Below, in pieces: positions 6,960 through 14,615 of a stretch of 14,615 nucleotides of DNA (position 1 is the first letter of the stretch; every line of letters starts with the position of its first letter). The notes beneath the pieces were generated by a model that was given only the letters and a program-made list of their open reading frames with translations, made no database searches and had not been told where the DNA came from. The translations under genes and the position numbers were made by a program. The stretch lies in contig CAJWKB010000022.1 of assembly GCA_913042065.1 (NCBI GenBank), forward strand, positions 1 through 14,615, written 5' to 3'. Origin of the DNA: an uncultured Alphaproteobacteria bacterium. GTDB taxonomy: Bacteria > Pseudomonadota > Alphaproteobacteria > Puniceispirillales > Puniceispirillaceae.

Positions 6960-7799
6960 GTGCAAAATACGACCCAGCCATCCCATCCAATTTTTTCGTT
7001 CGCAGATGCAGAGATGGGGCCGATCGCAAGCCACATCATCAGATCAGTCGAAAAAATAAGTGGCCAACCAAAAATCCGCAAATTATATTTCGACTATGTA
7101 GACGCTGACCTGCCGGCTGCTAATTTCTGGTCCGATGCACTTGACAGACTCGGCATCACCATTGATCTGTCCAGAGAAGAGGGAGCCTTCATTCCAGCAC
7201 AGGGCCCGGTGGTAGCCGTTGCCAATCACCCTTACGGCGTGATTGACGGCCTTGTGCTGTGTTCACTCATGTCACAAACACGTGCTGATTACAAAATCAT
7301 CACGCATCGTGTGCTACGCCAGGCGCCGGCCACCAGAGACATGATCTTGCCCATTGATTTTGATGAGACCGAAGCGGCCCTGGCGACAAATCTTGAAACA
7401 CGGATCGCCGCCAACAAGCATCTGAAAAATGACGGTGCGGTAATCATCTTCCCTGCTGGATCGATTTCGCTGGCACCAAAACTGGTAGGCGACGCTTATG
7501 ATATCGAGTGGAAATCATTTGCTGCCAAACTAGCGATGCACCAGAACACAGTTACAGTCCCATTTCTTTTTGATGGCCGCAATTCAGTGTTGTTTCAGGC
7601 TGCGCGGCGGCTTAGCCAAACACTAGGATATTCTCTGATGTTCCGTGAAATTTGCAAATTAATGGGGACAACAATATCGCTTACGATGCGGAAGCCGGTA
7701 CATAGCGAAGAACTTCGCCCGATTGGCAACCGCAAGGAAGTGGCCCAGTATTTACGCGACATCACCTATGATTTTCCACGGCACCAGCACCAGCGCTAA
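6960..7799 (+). CDS. Lysophospholipid acyltransferase family protein (PlsC/hemolysin-type acyltransferase fold)
   Basis: Probably transfers an acyl chain to a glycerolipid or related acceptor at the inner membrane face. The 279 residues contain A-N-H-P-Y-G-V-I-D-G (about 88-97). This is the His...Asp catalytic block in the form seen in putative hemolysin/COG3176-like acyltransferases, where five rather than four residues separate His and Asp. Residues 164-170 (F-P-A-G-S-I-S) sit where the substrate-binding F-P-E-G-T or F-P-A-G-R motif is expected. No obvious signal peptide or long membrane helix is seen. The start is a GTG without a good ribosome site. An in-frame ATG at 7014 is the main alternative, but the block before it is short and not clearly conserved. 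A hairpin terminator candidate follows, so it is probably transcribed alone. Substrate unknown. Confidence 0.75.
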   Translation: MQNTTQPSHPIFSFADAEMGPIASHIIRSVEKISGQPKIRKLYFDYVDADLPAANFWSDALDRLGITIDLSREEGAFIPAQGPVVAVANHPYGVIDGLVLCSLMSQTRADYKIITHRVLRQAPATRDMILPIDFDETEAALATNLETRIAANKHLKNDGAVIIFPAGSISLAPKLVGDAYDIEWKSFAAKLAMHQNTVTVPFLFDGRNSVLFQAARRLSQTLGYSLMFREICKLMGTTISLTMRKPVHSEELRPIGNRKEVAQYLRDITYDFPRHQHQR

Positions 7800-7820
7800 C
7801 ACACCACAACAATTATCACA

Positions 7821-7856
7821 TGACACTAACAAGCGGGTTGTGTCACCTTTATTTTC
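7821..7856 (+). terminator. Intrinsic terminator candidate after the acyltransferase gene
   Basis: TGACAC (7821-7826) pairs with GTGTCA (7840-7845). An extra AAC/GTT pairing inside is separated by a one-base bulge, and the hairpin is followed by CCTTTATTTTC. The stem is moderate and the tail T-rich. It separates the acyltransferase from the GMC oxidoreductase unit. Confidence 0.5.
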
Positions 7857-7898
7857 TATGCAACATCAGACGCTTAGATCATAGAAATTGAGGGTGGC

Positions 7899-9551
7899 AT
7901 GGAGTTCGAGCAAACCGTTGATTATGTCATAATTGGCGGAGGGTCCGCGGGGTGTGTTCTCGCAGCACGTCTGTCCGAAGACCCGAAAACCAGCATTGTT
8001 CTACTTGAGGCAGGTGGTGAAGACAGCCACCCGCTAATCCATGTCCCCGCTGGCTATGTTAAAACCATGGTAGATCCAACTGTCAACTGGATGTTTGAAA
8101 CCGAGCCCGAGTCCGGCACTGCCGACCGTGCGCTGACAATGCCCCGCGGCAAGGTGCTTGGAGGGTCATCGGCAATCAATGCCATGCTTTATGTGCGCGG
8201 CCAGCCCGCCGATTATGATGGCTGGTCACAACGCGGAAATCATGGTTGGAGTTATGATGATGTACTGCCCTTTTTCCGGAAGGCAGAGACTTGTGAATTC
8301 GCTTTGGCAGAGACGACAACACGCGGCGCCTGCGGACCTCTAAATGTCGCCAATGTCCGAAATACCTATTTTGCCCTCGACAAGGTGATTGAAGCTGCAA
8401 AAAGCTGCGGCTTCCTGCATAACATTGATTACAACAGCGGTGATCAGGACGGTTTCGGCTATTATCAGGTCACACAGAAAAATGGCCTGCGGTTTTCAGC
8501 AAAGAAAGCCTATCTGCAACCTGTCCGCAGCCGCAAGAATTTGCAGGTAATCACAAAGGCGCATGTTACCGGCCTAATTTTTGCCGATCCCGACGCACAG
8601 GACAAACGCATCATCGGCGTGAAGTTCAACTCCGGGGCAAATAGCCGTCAGATCAGGACACACAGATCTGTCATCCTGAGTGCGGGTGCATTCCAGTCGC
8701 CCCAGATACTTGAGCTTTCAGGTATCGGCAGGGCAGAGCATCTGCGCGATCTTGGCATCCGGGTGATGACCGACTTGCAGGGTGTTGGCGAAAATCTGGC
8801 CGATCATTATATCTCACGCCTTTCCTGGAGGTTAGGCGAGGACATCTCGATCAACAGAACAGCGCATGGAATGCGATTGCTTAAGGAAGTCATCCGCTTT
8901 GGCCTGACGCGGCGTGGAAGCCTGTCATTACCGGCAGGAATTCTGGCCGGCTTCGTGCGTAGCCGTGAGGGCCTCGTAGGGCCAGATATTCAATATCACA
9001 TCGCCAATGCGAGTTTTGCCAACCCGGCCAAGCGTGTTTTTGACAAGTTTCCCGGCATGACCTTCGGATCCTGTCAATTGCGGCCAGAAAGCCGCGGGAC
9101 CGTTCACATCAAATCCGCCGATCCTTTCGCCGCGCCGGCGATCCGCCCGAACTATCTGGCAACCGCCGGGGATGCACGGGTACATGTCGCCGGCATGCGC
9201 ATTGCCCGTGACATCATGCAAAGCGAGATCATGGCACCCTTTGTCGACCATGAAATGAAGCCCGGCGTCGAACTTAACAGTGATGATGAATTGCTCGCCT
9301 ATGCACGTGAGACGGGTGTCACGCTCTATCATCCAGTATCAACCTGCCGAATGGGACCATCACCGGAACAGGGCGATGTGGTCGATGCGCGCCTGCGCGT
9401 TCACGGCATCACCGGTTTGCGCGTTGTCGATGCCTCGATCATGCCGGAACTTGTTTCGGGCAATACCAACGCACCCACCATCATGATCGCAGAAAAGGCT
9501 GCAGTTATGATCCGTGAGGATGCCACCGACACAAGAAGGACAGCCTTATGA
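7899..9551 (+). CDS. GMC-family FAD oxidoreductase (choline dehydrogenase-like)
   Basis: GMC enzymes oxidise an alcohol group to an aldehyde or further with FAD. The 550 residues start with the FAD-binding [10 protein letters not shown] (about 10-19) closed by L-L-E-A-G. They carry the first GMC signature near 83-101 ([12 protein letters not shown]) and the second in the [15 protein letters not shown] stretch. The C-terminus has [10 protein letters not shown] with the expected catalytic His near 478 and G-N-T-N-A-P with the partner Asn near 524. Size and motifs match the choline/alcohol dehydrogenase group, but paralogues with many substrates look alike, so betA should not be assumed: no betaine aldehyde dehydrogenase or betI is adjacent. 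The start has GAGGGTGGC upstream. The stop overlaps the following amidohydrolase in ATGA. Confidence 0.93.
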   Translation: MEFEQTVDYVIIGGGSAGCVLAARLSEDPKTSIVLLEAGGEDSHPLIHVPAGYVKTMVDPTVNWMFETEPESGTADRALTMPRGKVLGGSSAINAMLYVRGQPADYDGWSQRGNHGWSYDDVLPFFRKAETCEFALAETTTRGACGPLNVANVRNTYFALDKVIEAAKSCGFLHNIDYNSGDQDGFGYYQVTQKNGLRFSAKKAYLQPVRSRKNLQVITKAHVTGLIFADPDAQDKRIIGVKFNSGANSRQIRTHRSVILSAGAFQSPQILELSGIGRAEHLRDLGIRVMTDLQGVGENLADHYISRLSWRLGEDISINRTAHGMRLLKEVIRFGLTRRGSLSLPAGILAGFVRSREGLVGPDIQYHIANASFANPAKRVFDKFPGMTFGSCQLRPESRGTVHIKSADPFAAPAIRPNYLATAGDARVHVAGMRIARDIMQSEIMAPFVDHEMKPGVELNSDDELLAYARETGVTLYHPVSTCRMGPSPEQGDVVDARLRVHGITGLRVVDASIMPELVSGNTNAPTIMIAEKAAVMIREDATDTRRTAL

Positions 9552-10717
9552 AATGTGATGCGCTAAAGGCAGAGATGACCGCATGGCGGCATGATTTTCA
9601 CCGCCATCCCGAACTTGGCTTTCAAGAGGAGCGAACAGCAGGGATTGTTGCCAGGCTGCTCACATCCTTTGGCCTCGAGGTGCATGAGAAAATTGGCGGC
9701 ACCGGCGTCGTTGGCGTCCTGCAGCGTGGCAATGGCACCGGCAGTATTGCCTTAAGGGCTGATATGGATGCCCTGCCCCTCGGTGAAACCGGCGATTGTG
9801 ACCATAAATCCACACATGATGGCGTGATGCACGCCTGTGGTCATGACGGGCATACAAGCATGCTGCTCGGTGCAGCCAAATATCTGGCTGAGGCCGGTCA
9901 TTTCAACGGTCGCGCAATCTTCATCTTTCAGCCCAATGAGGAGAACGGCTTTGGCGCAAAGGCAATGATTGATGAGGGGCTATTCACTCGGTTCAGCGCC
10001 GACGCTGTGTTCGCCATGCACAACATCCCCGGTATGGAGGCCGGTCATTTTGCTACTCGCATTGGCGCAATAACAGCCAGCGAGGCGTTGTTCGAGATCG
10101 CCATCACCGCGCGTGGCGGTCACGCAGCGCTGCCACATATGGGTGTTGATGCCATTCTTGTGGGCGCCGAAATGGTGACAGCGCTACAGAGCATCGTTGC
10201 CCGGAAACTGGATCCGGCTCAGCATGGCGTTGTCTCAGTGACCGAATTTATCACCGATGGACGACGCAATGTCCTGCCCGGCATCGCCACTTTGAAAGGC
10301 GATGCACGCGCCCTGACGCCCGCCACCAATGCCGCCATCGAGGCCTATATGCGGCAGATTGCAAACGGCATTGCCGCAGCGCATGATGTCAGCATTACCG
10401 TTGCGTATGAAACGGTGTTTCCCGCCATTCAAAATCATCAGGATGCTGTTGCCGCCGCTGCGCATGCCGCCCGGTCATCGAGCGGTCCTAGCAAGGTGAA
10501 TGCGGATTGCGATCCCAAGTTATTCTCGGAGGATTTTGCCCATATGAGCAATGCCACCCCCGGCTGTTTCATGCTGATCGGCAACGGCACTTCAGGCGCC
10601 AATGCGCGCCCGCTGCACGCCACAGATTATGATTTCAATGACAAGATTCTTGTCCCCGGGGCAAGCTATGTCGCAACGCTGATCGAGGAAATGCTGGCTG
10701 ATGACCACACCGGATAG
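9548..10717 (+). CDS. M20D-family amidohydrolase (hippurate hydrolase/aminoacylase-like)
   Basis: M20D enzymes hydrolyse amide bonds of N-acyl amino acids or similar conjugates with two metal ions in the cytoplasm. The 389 residues show the family blocks in order: H-R-H-P-E-L-G (18-24), L-R-A-D-M-D-A-L-P (69-77), H-A-C-G-H-D-G-H-T (95-103, metal-binding Cys97 and His99), N-E-E-N (130-133, the Glu pair), M-H-N (157-159), G-G-H-A-A-L-P in the dimerisation domain and F-S-E-D-F near the end. No key residue is missing. The ATG overlaps the GMC oxidoreductase stop by 4 bases and an AGAAGGA site lies inside that gene, so the two are translationally coupled and probably serve one pathway. The substrate cannot be inferred. 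The gene converges on pccA with 12 bases between stop codons. Confidence 0.93.
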   Translation: MKCDALKAEMTAWRHDFHRHPELGFQEERTAGIVARLLTSFGLEVHEKIGGTGVVGVLQRGNGTGSIALRADMDALPLGETGDCDHKSTHDGVMHACGHDGHTSMLLGAAKYLAEAGHFNGRAIFIFQPNEENGFGAKAMIDEGLFTRFSADAVFAMHNIPGMEAGHFATRIGAITASEALFEIAITARGGHAALPHMGVDAILVGAEMVTALQSIVARKLDPAQHGVVSVTEFITDGRRNVLPGIATLKGDARALTPATNAAIEAYMRQIANGIAAAHDVSITVAYETVFPAIQNHQDAVAAAAHAARSSSGPSKVNADCDPKLFSEDFAHMSNATPGCFMLIGNGTSGANARPLHATDYDFNDKILVPGASYVATLIEEMLADDHTG

Positions 10718-10729
10718 CAACGAGGCCGG

Positions 10730-12706
10730 CTAGCTCTGATCTGCCAGATCAAGTGACAGGATCAAATCATCAACATTTAAATTGTCGCCCTCGGCAACAT
10801 GCACCTTGCCTACAGAGCCCCTGACCTCCGACTTCAGTACATTTTCCATCTTCATTGCCTCGATGACCGCAACATCCTGCCCGGGCAGAACATCATCGCC
10901 AGCTGCCACCAGTAATCTTGTCAATTGTCCGGGCATCGGAGCGCAAATTTCGTTAGCACCGGTGCCACTGCTTGAAACCGGCATATGATCAAGCATCGCG
11001 GCAAAACGTTTAGGCAGAATTGACAACGACAGACGCGCCGCCCCGATTGACAGGCTGACATGATGCCCAGAATGGCGCACCTGAATGGCGAGTGGCACTT
11101 CGTTGATAGTACCGTCAAATAGACTAATGGGCGCTATAACCCTGCCAAAAATATTCTGTTTCCTGCCATCAACCACAACCGATATCTGGCCATTTGCATC
11201 CTGCTGCCAGCTTGTTCTAGCCCGATTGCCAGCTTGGTCGATGGTAACGAAATCGCGGTCCGGATTGGCGTGACTGCGCTCAGCCATCTGGCCAGCGACA
11301 ATCGCCGTGCCAAGCGCCAGCAGCTGTGCACGGGTTTTGCCCTCAGGCAGCGCGGCCACAAAACCACCATCGAATTCGGCGTCGATAAAGCCGGTGGTGA
11401 TGGTGCCAGCCTGGAAAGATCCATTTTCCAGAACCGCCGACAGGAACTGCCGATTGTTGGCAATGCCATCAATTTCGTAATGATCAAGCGCCAGATGCAG
11501 ACGGGCAATCGCCTCAGCCCTGGTTGGTGCAAAGGCAATGAGTTTTGAAATCATCGGGTCATAGAACATCGAAATGGCACCGCCCTCAGCGACACCTGAG
11601 TCAACGCGCACACCATCACCAACCGGCTCGCGATAGCGCGTCAACTGGCCGATCGATGGCAGGAACCCACGTTCCGGGTCCTCAGCATATAGGCGGGCCT
11701 CAACAGCCCAGCCCGCTGGCGCGACATCGGCCTGTTTGATGGCAAGTGCCTCGCCAGCGGCAATGCGGATCATACATTCGACCAGATCCAGCCCATAAAC
11801 CATTTCAGTCACCGGATGTTCGACCTGCAACCGCGTGTTCATCTCAAGAAAATAGAAATCCTGATCGGCGCCGACAATGAATTCGACCGTTCCTGCAGAC
11901 TGGTAATCGACAGCCAGTGCCAGCTCCACGGCCTGTGCCCCCATTGCGGCCCGTGTCTCTGGCGAGATGAAGGGGCTTGGTGCCTCCTCGATGACCTTTT
12001 GATGGCGGCGCTGGATCGAGCATTCGCGCTCACCAAGAAAAATAACGTTGCCATGCTGGTCGGCAAGAACCTGAATTTCGATATGACGTGGCTGGACGAC
12101 AAATTTCTCGATAAACACCCGGCTGTCACCAAACGCATTCTGCGCCTCGGTCATTGCAGCACGCATCCCCTCGGCAAGTGCCTCAGGCGTTTCCACGACG
12201 CGCATACCCTTGCCACCGCCACCTGCCGACGCCTTGACCATGACCGGAAAGCCGATGGAATTGGCCGCAACCAGAGCCTCTTCGGCATCACTGACGGCAC
12301 CATCAGTTCCAGGCACGGTTGAAACGCCAGCGCTGCTGGCAAGGGCTTTTGACTCGATCTTGTCTCCCATCAGCCGAATGGCACGCGTTCCCGGACCGAT
12401 AAACACCAGGCCGGCAGCCTCAACCGCCTCGACAAAATCAGCGTTTTCAGAGAGAAACCCAAAGCCCGGATGAATTGCCTCGGCACCCGTATCCTGCGCC
12501 GTCTTGATAATCCGCTCAGCGCGCAGATAGGAATCCGCCGACGCAGCGCCGCCAATATTCACCGCCTCGTCCGCCATCATCACATGCGGCGTTCCTGCAT
12601 CGGCATCCGAATAGACAGCAACGGTTGCAATGCCCATTGATTTTGCCGTGCGTATTATCCGACAGGCAATTTCACCACGGTTGGCAATCAGAATTTTAGA
12701 GAACAT
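10730..12706 (-). CDS. pccA: Propionyl-CoA-type carboxylase, biotin carboxylase/biotin carrier (alpha) subunit
   Basis: The alpha subunit carboxylates biotin with ATP and bicarbonate and presents it to the beta subunit encoded upstream. From the ATG at 12706 it has 658 residues, the usual alpha length. It begins with the biotin carboxylase N domain (M-F-S-K-I-L-I-A-N-R-G-E-I), followed by the ATP-grasp domain with the glycine loop A-G-G-G-G-K-G-M, the E-M-N-T-R-L-Q-V-E-H-P block, and a C-terminal biotinyl domain with E-A-M-K-M-E-N, where Lys619 is the biotinylation site 39 residues from the end. The open frame extends to 12742, but that start has no family match. The 12706 ATG has GAGG upstream and the canonical first residues. 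It lies 42 bases after pccB. Methylcrotonyl-CoA carboxylase alpha is the main alternative and is disfavoured by the PccB-like partner. Confidence 0.93.
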   Translation of the reverse strand: MFSKILIANRGEIACRIIRTAKSMGIATVAVYSDADAGTPHVMMADEAVNIGGAASADSYLRAERIIKTAQDTGAEAIHPGFGFLSENADFVEAVEAAGLVFIGPGTRAIRLMGDKIESKALASSAGVSTVPGTDGAVSDAEEALVAANSIGFPVMVKASAGGGGKGMRVVETPEALAEGMRAAMTEAQNAFGDSRVFIEKFVVQPRHIEIQVLADQHGNVIFLGERECSIQRRHQKVIEEAPSPFISPETRAAMGAQAVELALAVDYQSAGTVEFIVGADQDFYFLEMNTRLQVEHPVTEMVYGLDLVECMIRIAAGEALAIKQADVAPAGWAVEARLYAEDPERGFLPSIGQLTRYREPVGDGVRVDSGVAEGGAISMFYDPMISKLIAFAPTRAEAIARLHLALDHYEIDGIANNRQFLSAVLENGSFQAGTITTGFIDAEFDGGFVAALPEGKTRAQLLALGTAIVAGQMAERSHANPDRDFVTIDQAGNRARTSWQQDANGQISVVVDGRKQNIFGRVIAPISLFDGTINEVPLAIQVRHSGHHVSLSIGAARLSLSILPKRFAAMLDHMPVSSSGTGANEICAPMPGQLTRLLVAAGDDVLPGQDVAVIEAMKMENVLKSEVRGSVGKVHVAEGDNLNVDDLILSLDLADQS

Positions 12707-12748
12707 CAACGAGACCTCAGGCAATTTCCACGACCAGACCAATGGTCA

Positions 12749-14281
12749 TTAAAGTGGCAGGTTATCATGTTTGCGCGGTGGATTTTCGAGCTGTTTATCC
12801 GCCAACATGACAAGCGCGCGGGCAATCCGCCGCCTCGTATTGCGCGGCATGATAATGTCATCAAGATAGCCCCTGCCAGCAGCAACAAATGGATTAGCAA
12901 ATTTTTCCCGATATTCATCAGTCTTGGCGGTGAGCCGGTCCGGATCAGCCGCCGCATCACGGAAAATGATCCGCGCCGCGCCTTCCGGCCCCATCACGGC
13001 AATCTCAGCGCTCGGCCAGGCATAGTTAACGTCGCCGCGCAGATGTTTCGAGGCCATCACATCATAGGCACCGCCATAGGCCTTGCGCGTGATTACCGTG
13101 ACTTTTGGCACCGTCGCCTCGGCATAGGCATAAAGCAGCTTTGCGCCCTGTGAGATGATGCCACCTGTTTCCTGGGCCAGACCCGGCATGAAACCGGGAA
13201 CATCGACCAGCGTCAGAATCGGGATGTTGAAGGCATCGCAGAAGCGGACAAACCGCGCCGCCTTGCGAGAAGCATTGATATCAAGGCACCCAGCCAGAAC
13301 CATCGGCTGATTGGCAACAACACCAACGCTCTGGCCATCAATACGGGCAAAACCGACGATGATGTTGGCGGCAAAATCACGGTGAATTTCAAAGAATTCG
13401 GCATTGTCCGCAATCTGTAGAATGACCTGACGCATATCATAGGGCGTATTTGGATTGTCCGGAATGATCTGGTCCAGAACCGCCGACGGCCTGTCGCTCG
13501 GATCATGGCACGGCACGCTGGGCGCGTCCTCGCGGTTGGACAACGGCAGGTAGGACATCAGCGCCCGTGTCTGCATCAGCATTTCGACATCATTTGCAAA
13601 CGCGCCATGTGCCACTCCCGAGGTGCGGCTGTGCATTTTTGCCCCACCCAGCTCCTCGGCCGTCAGATCCTCATGCGTGACCGTCTTTACCACATCAGGC
13701 CCAGTGACAAACATATAGCTCGACCCCTCAACCATGAAAATGAAATCAGTGATCGCCGGCGAATAGACAGCACCGCCAGCACATGGTCCCATGACCAGCG
13801 AAATCTGCGGCACCACACCGGATGCCAGAACATTGCGCTGGAATACCTCGGCATAGCCACCGAGCGAGGCGACACCCTCTTGAATGCGTGCACCGCCAGA
13901 ATCATTCAGGCCAATGAGCGGGATACCGGTCTTGATCGCCTGATCCATAATCTTGCAGATTTTTGCCGCATGCGTCTCTGACAGCGAACCACCAAGAACG
14001 GTGAAATCCTGACTGTAGACAAAGGCCGGTCGGCCAGCAATTGTGCCATAACCGGTAACGACACCATCGCCTGGCACTCTGGCCTCTTCCATGCCGAAAT
14101 CATGGCAGCGATGTTCGACAAACATATCCCATTCCTCGAAGGAATTTTCATCAAGAAGCAGATGAATGCGCTCGCGCGCAGTCAATTTGCCTTTGCTGTG
14201 TTGGGTATCAATTCGTTTCTGACCACCACCCATCCGGGCGAGATCGCGCTTGGCTTCAAGCTTCGCAAGAATATCAGTCAT
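12749..14281 (-). CDS. pccB: Propionyl-CoA carboxylase beta (carboxyltransferase) subunit
   Basis: The beta subunit moves the carboxyl group from biotin to propionyl-CoA, making methylmalonyl-CoA, a step in propionate, odd-chain fatty acid and branched amino-acid use. The 510 residues match the usual length and start like PccB proteins ([12 protein letters not shown] then G-G-G-Q-K-R-I-D). Visible blocks are [19 protein letters not shown], the acyl-CoA pocket [25 protein letters not shown] and the late [11 protein letters not shown] segment. The absence of an MCC-type sequence and the [11 protein letters not shown] form favour PccB over MccB. It lies upstream of pccA in the same direction. 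The ribosome site before the ATG is weak. Confidence 0.94.
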   Translation of the reverse strand: MTDILAKLEAKRDLARMGGGQKRIDTQHSKGKLTARERIHLLLDENSFEEWDMFVEHRCHDFGMEEARVPGDGVVTGYGTIAGRPAFVYSQDFTVLGGSLSETHAAKICKIMDQAIKTGIPLIGLNDSGGARIQEGVASLGGYAEVFQRNVLASGVVPQISLVMGPCAGGAVYSPAITDFIFMVEGSSYMFVTGPDVVKTVTHEDLTAEELGGAKMHSRTSGVAHGAFANDVEMLMQTRALMSYLPLSNREDAPSVPCHDPSDRPSAVLDQIIPDNPNTPYDMRQVILQIADNAEFFEIHRDFAANIIVGFARIDGQSVGVVANQPMVLAGCLDINASRKAARFVRFCDAFNIPILTLVDVPGFMPGLAQETGGIISQGAKLLYAYAEATVPKVTVITRKAYGGAYDVMASKHLRGDVNYAWPSAEIAVMGPEGAARIIFRDAAADPDRLTAKTDEYREKFANPFVAAGRGYLDDIIMPRNTRRRIARALVMLADKQLENPPRKHDNLPL

Positions 14282-14315
14282 AAAGAGCCGGGCACCTGTT
14301 CAATGAAGTGGGGAC

Positions 14316-14343
14316 TTTATCGGAAAGCAGGCCGCAACCGCAA
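14316..14343 (-). promoter_or_regulatory. Weak candidate promoter of the pccB-pccA unit
   Basis: Minus strand TTGCGG (14338-14343), a 16-base spacer and GATAAA (14316-14321, four of six matches to TATAAT), about 35 bases before the pccB ATG. It lies in the 91-base gap between the upstream frame and pccB. The match is modest, and read-through from the upstream gene is an alternative. Confidence 0.25.
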
Positions 14344-14372
14344 TGATTTTTGCAGAAACCAGAGCCAGCCGC

Positions 14373-14615
14373 CTACACGCCGCCCCTACGCAGCGCCTGT
14401 TTTCGGGCCTTGTTCCAATAGCGGAAGAACCGGCCAAGGTCAGGCGTTGCCGCAAGCTGAACAAACGGCCGATCGGGCACCAGCTCGACCGAAATGCCAG
14501 CAAGCGCGACCGTGACCTTCGATAGCTCTTGCCGAATCAAAGGGTTCGGCGTGTCCGGAACATAGAGCTGCGTGGCCTGATCCCGCCGCGCCACCAGCGG
14601 CAGCACCTGTGAGGC
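14373..14615 (-). CDS. C-terminal part of an unrecognised protein (runs off right edge)
   Basis: An open frame enters from the right edge and ends at TAG (14373-14375), giving 80 residues without an internal stop. The composition is ordinary for a real protein (mixed hydrophobic and charged, basic tail ending K-Q-A-L-R-R-G-G-V). I do not recognise the family. A segment reading L-Y-V-P-D-T-P-N-P-L is proline-rich, and P-D-R-P-F-V-Q-L and F-F-R-Y-W-N-K-A-R follow. It is upstream of pccB on the same strand, 91 bases away, so it may or may not belong to the same unit. A GTG at 14606 is an internal codon rather than a convincing start. Confidence 0.55.
   Translation of the reverse strand, partial: ASQVLPLVARRDQATQLYVPDTPNPLIRQELSKVTVALAGISVELVPDRPFVQLAATPDLGRFFRYWNKARKQALRRGGV

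Noticed and set aside
7899..9551. Naming the GMC oxidoreductase betA (choline dehydrogenase)
   Set aside because: The motifs are shared by many GMC paralogues, and there is no betaine aldehyde dehydrogenase, betI or choline transporter beside it.
11816..12322. 168-residue plus-strand frame opposite pccA
   Set aside because: Antisense shadow of the biotin carboxylase domain, which carries all expected motifs on the other strand.

Overview
The window looks like genomic DNA of a marine proteorhodopsin-bearing bacterium, most likely an alphaproteobacterium. SAR116-type lineages are a plausible source because moderate base composition, an opsin plus crtEIBY-blh cassette and alphaproteobacterial-style pccA/pccB occur together. 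The lineage is an inference from gene content and protein style, not from a marker gene.

Left half, all on the minus strand (about 5940 down to 1): a complete light-harvesting unit. A blue-tuned proton-pumping proteorhodopsin (5170-5937) is followed by crtE, crtI, crtB, crtY and the start of blh, which runs off the left edge. Together they supply GGPP -> phytoene -> lycopene -> beta-carotene -> retinal and the opsin that binds it. The five crt/blh genes are tightly packed, from a 12-bp gap to overlaps of 4 and 11 bp, and are very probably co-transcribed. A strong hairpin with a T-rich tail lies just after the opsin stop codon and separates opsin from crtE, so opsin and pigment synthesis may be uncoupled. 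No idi gene is seen.

Middle (about 5940-6960): roughly 1 kb without a convincing gene, very AT-rich next to the opsin. It holds the probable opsin promoter, several inverted repeats, including an 18-base dyad, and two copies of the palindrome TTGTGACAA.

Plus strand, 6960-10717: a lysophospholipid-acyltransferase-like protein with a hairpin terminator candidate behind it, then a translationally coupled pair, a GMC-family FAD alcohol/choline-type dehydrogenase and an M20D amidohydrolase (ATGA overlap). The pair probably handles an imported small organic compound whose identity cannot be read from the sequence.

Right end, minus strand (14281 down to 10730): pccB then pccA, the carboxyltransferase and biotin subunits of a propionyl-CoA-type carboxylase. 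This operon converges on the amidohydrolase with only 12 bp between stop codons. An unrecognised reading frame enters from the right edge and ends at 14373.

The opsin/retinal cassette is a known type of system. The less ordinary points are the altered second Asp-rich motif of CrtE, the terminator between opsin and crtE, and the dyad-rich opsin control region. I found no sign of a wholly new system.
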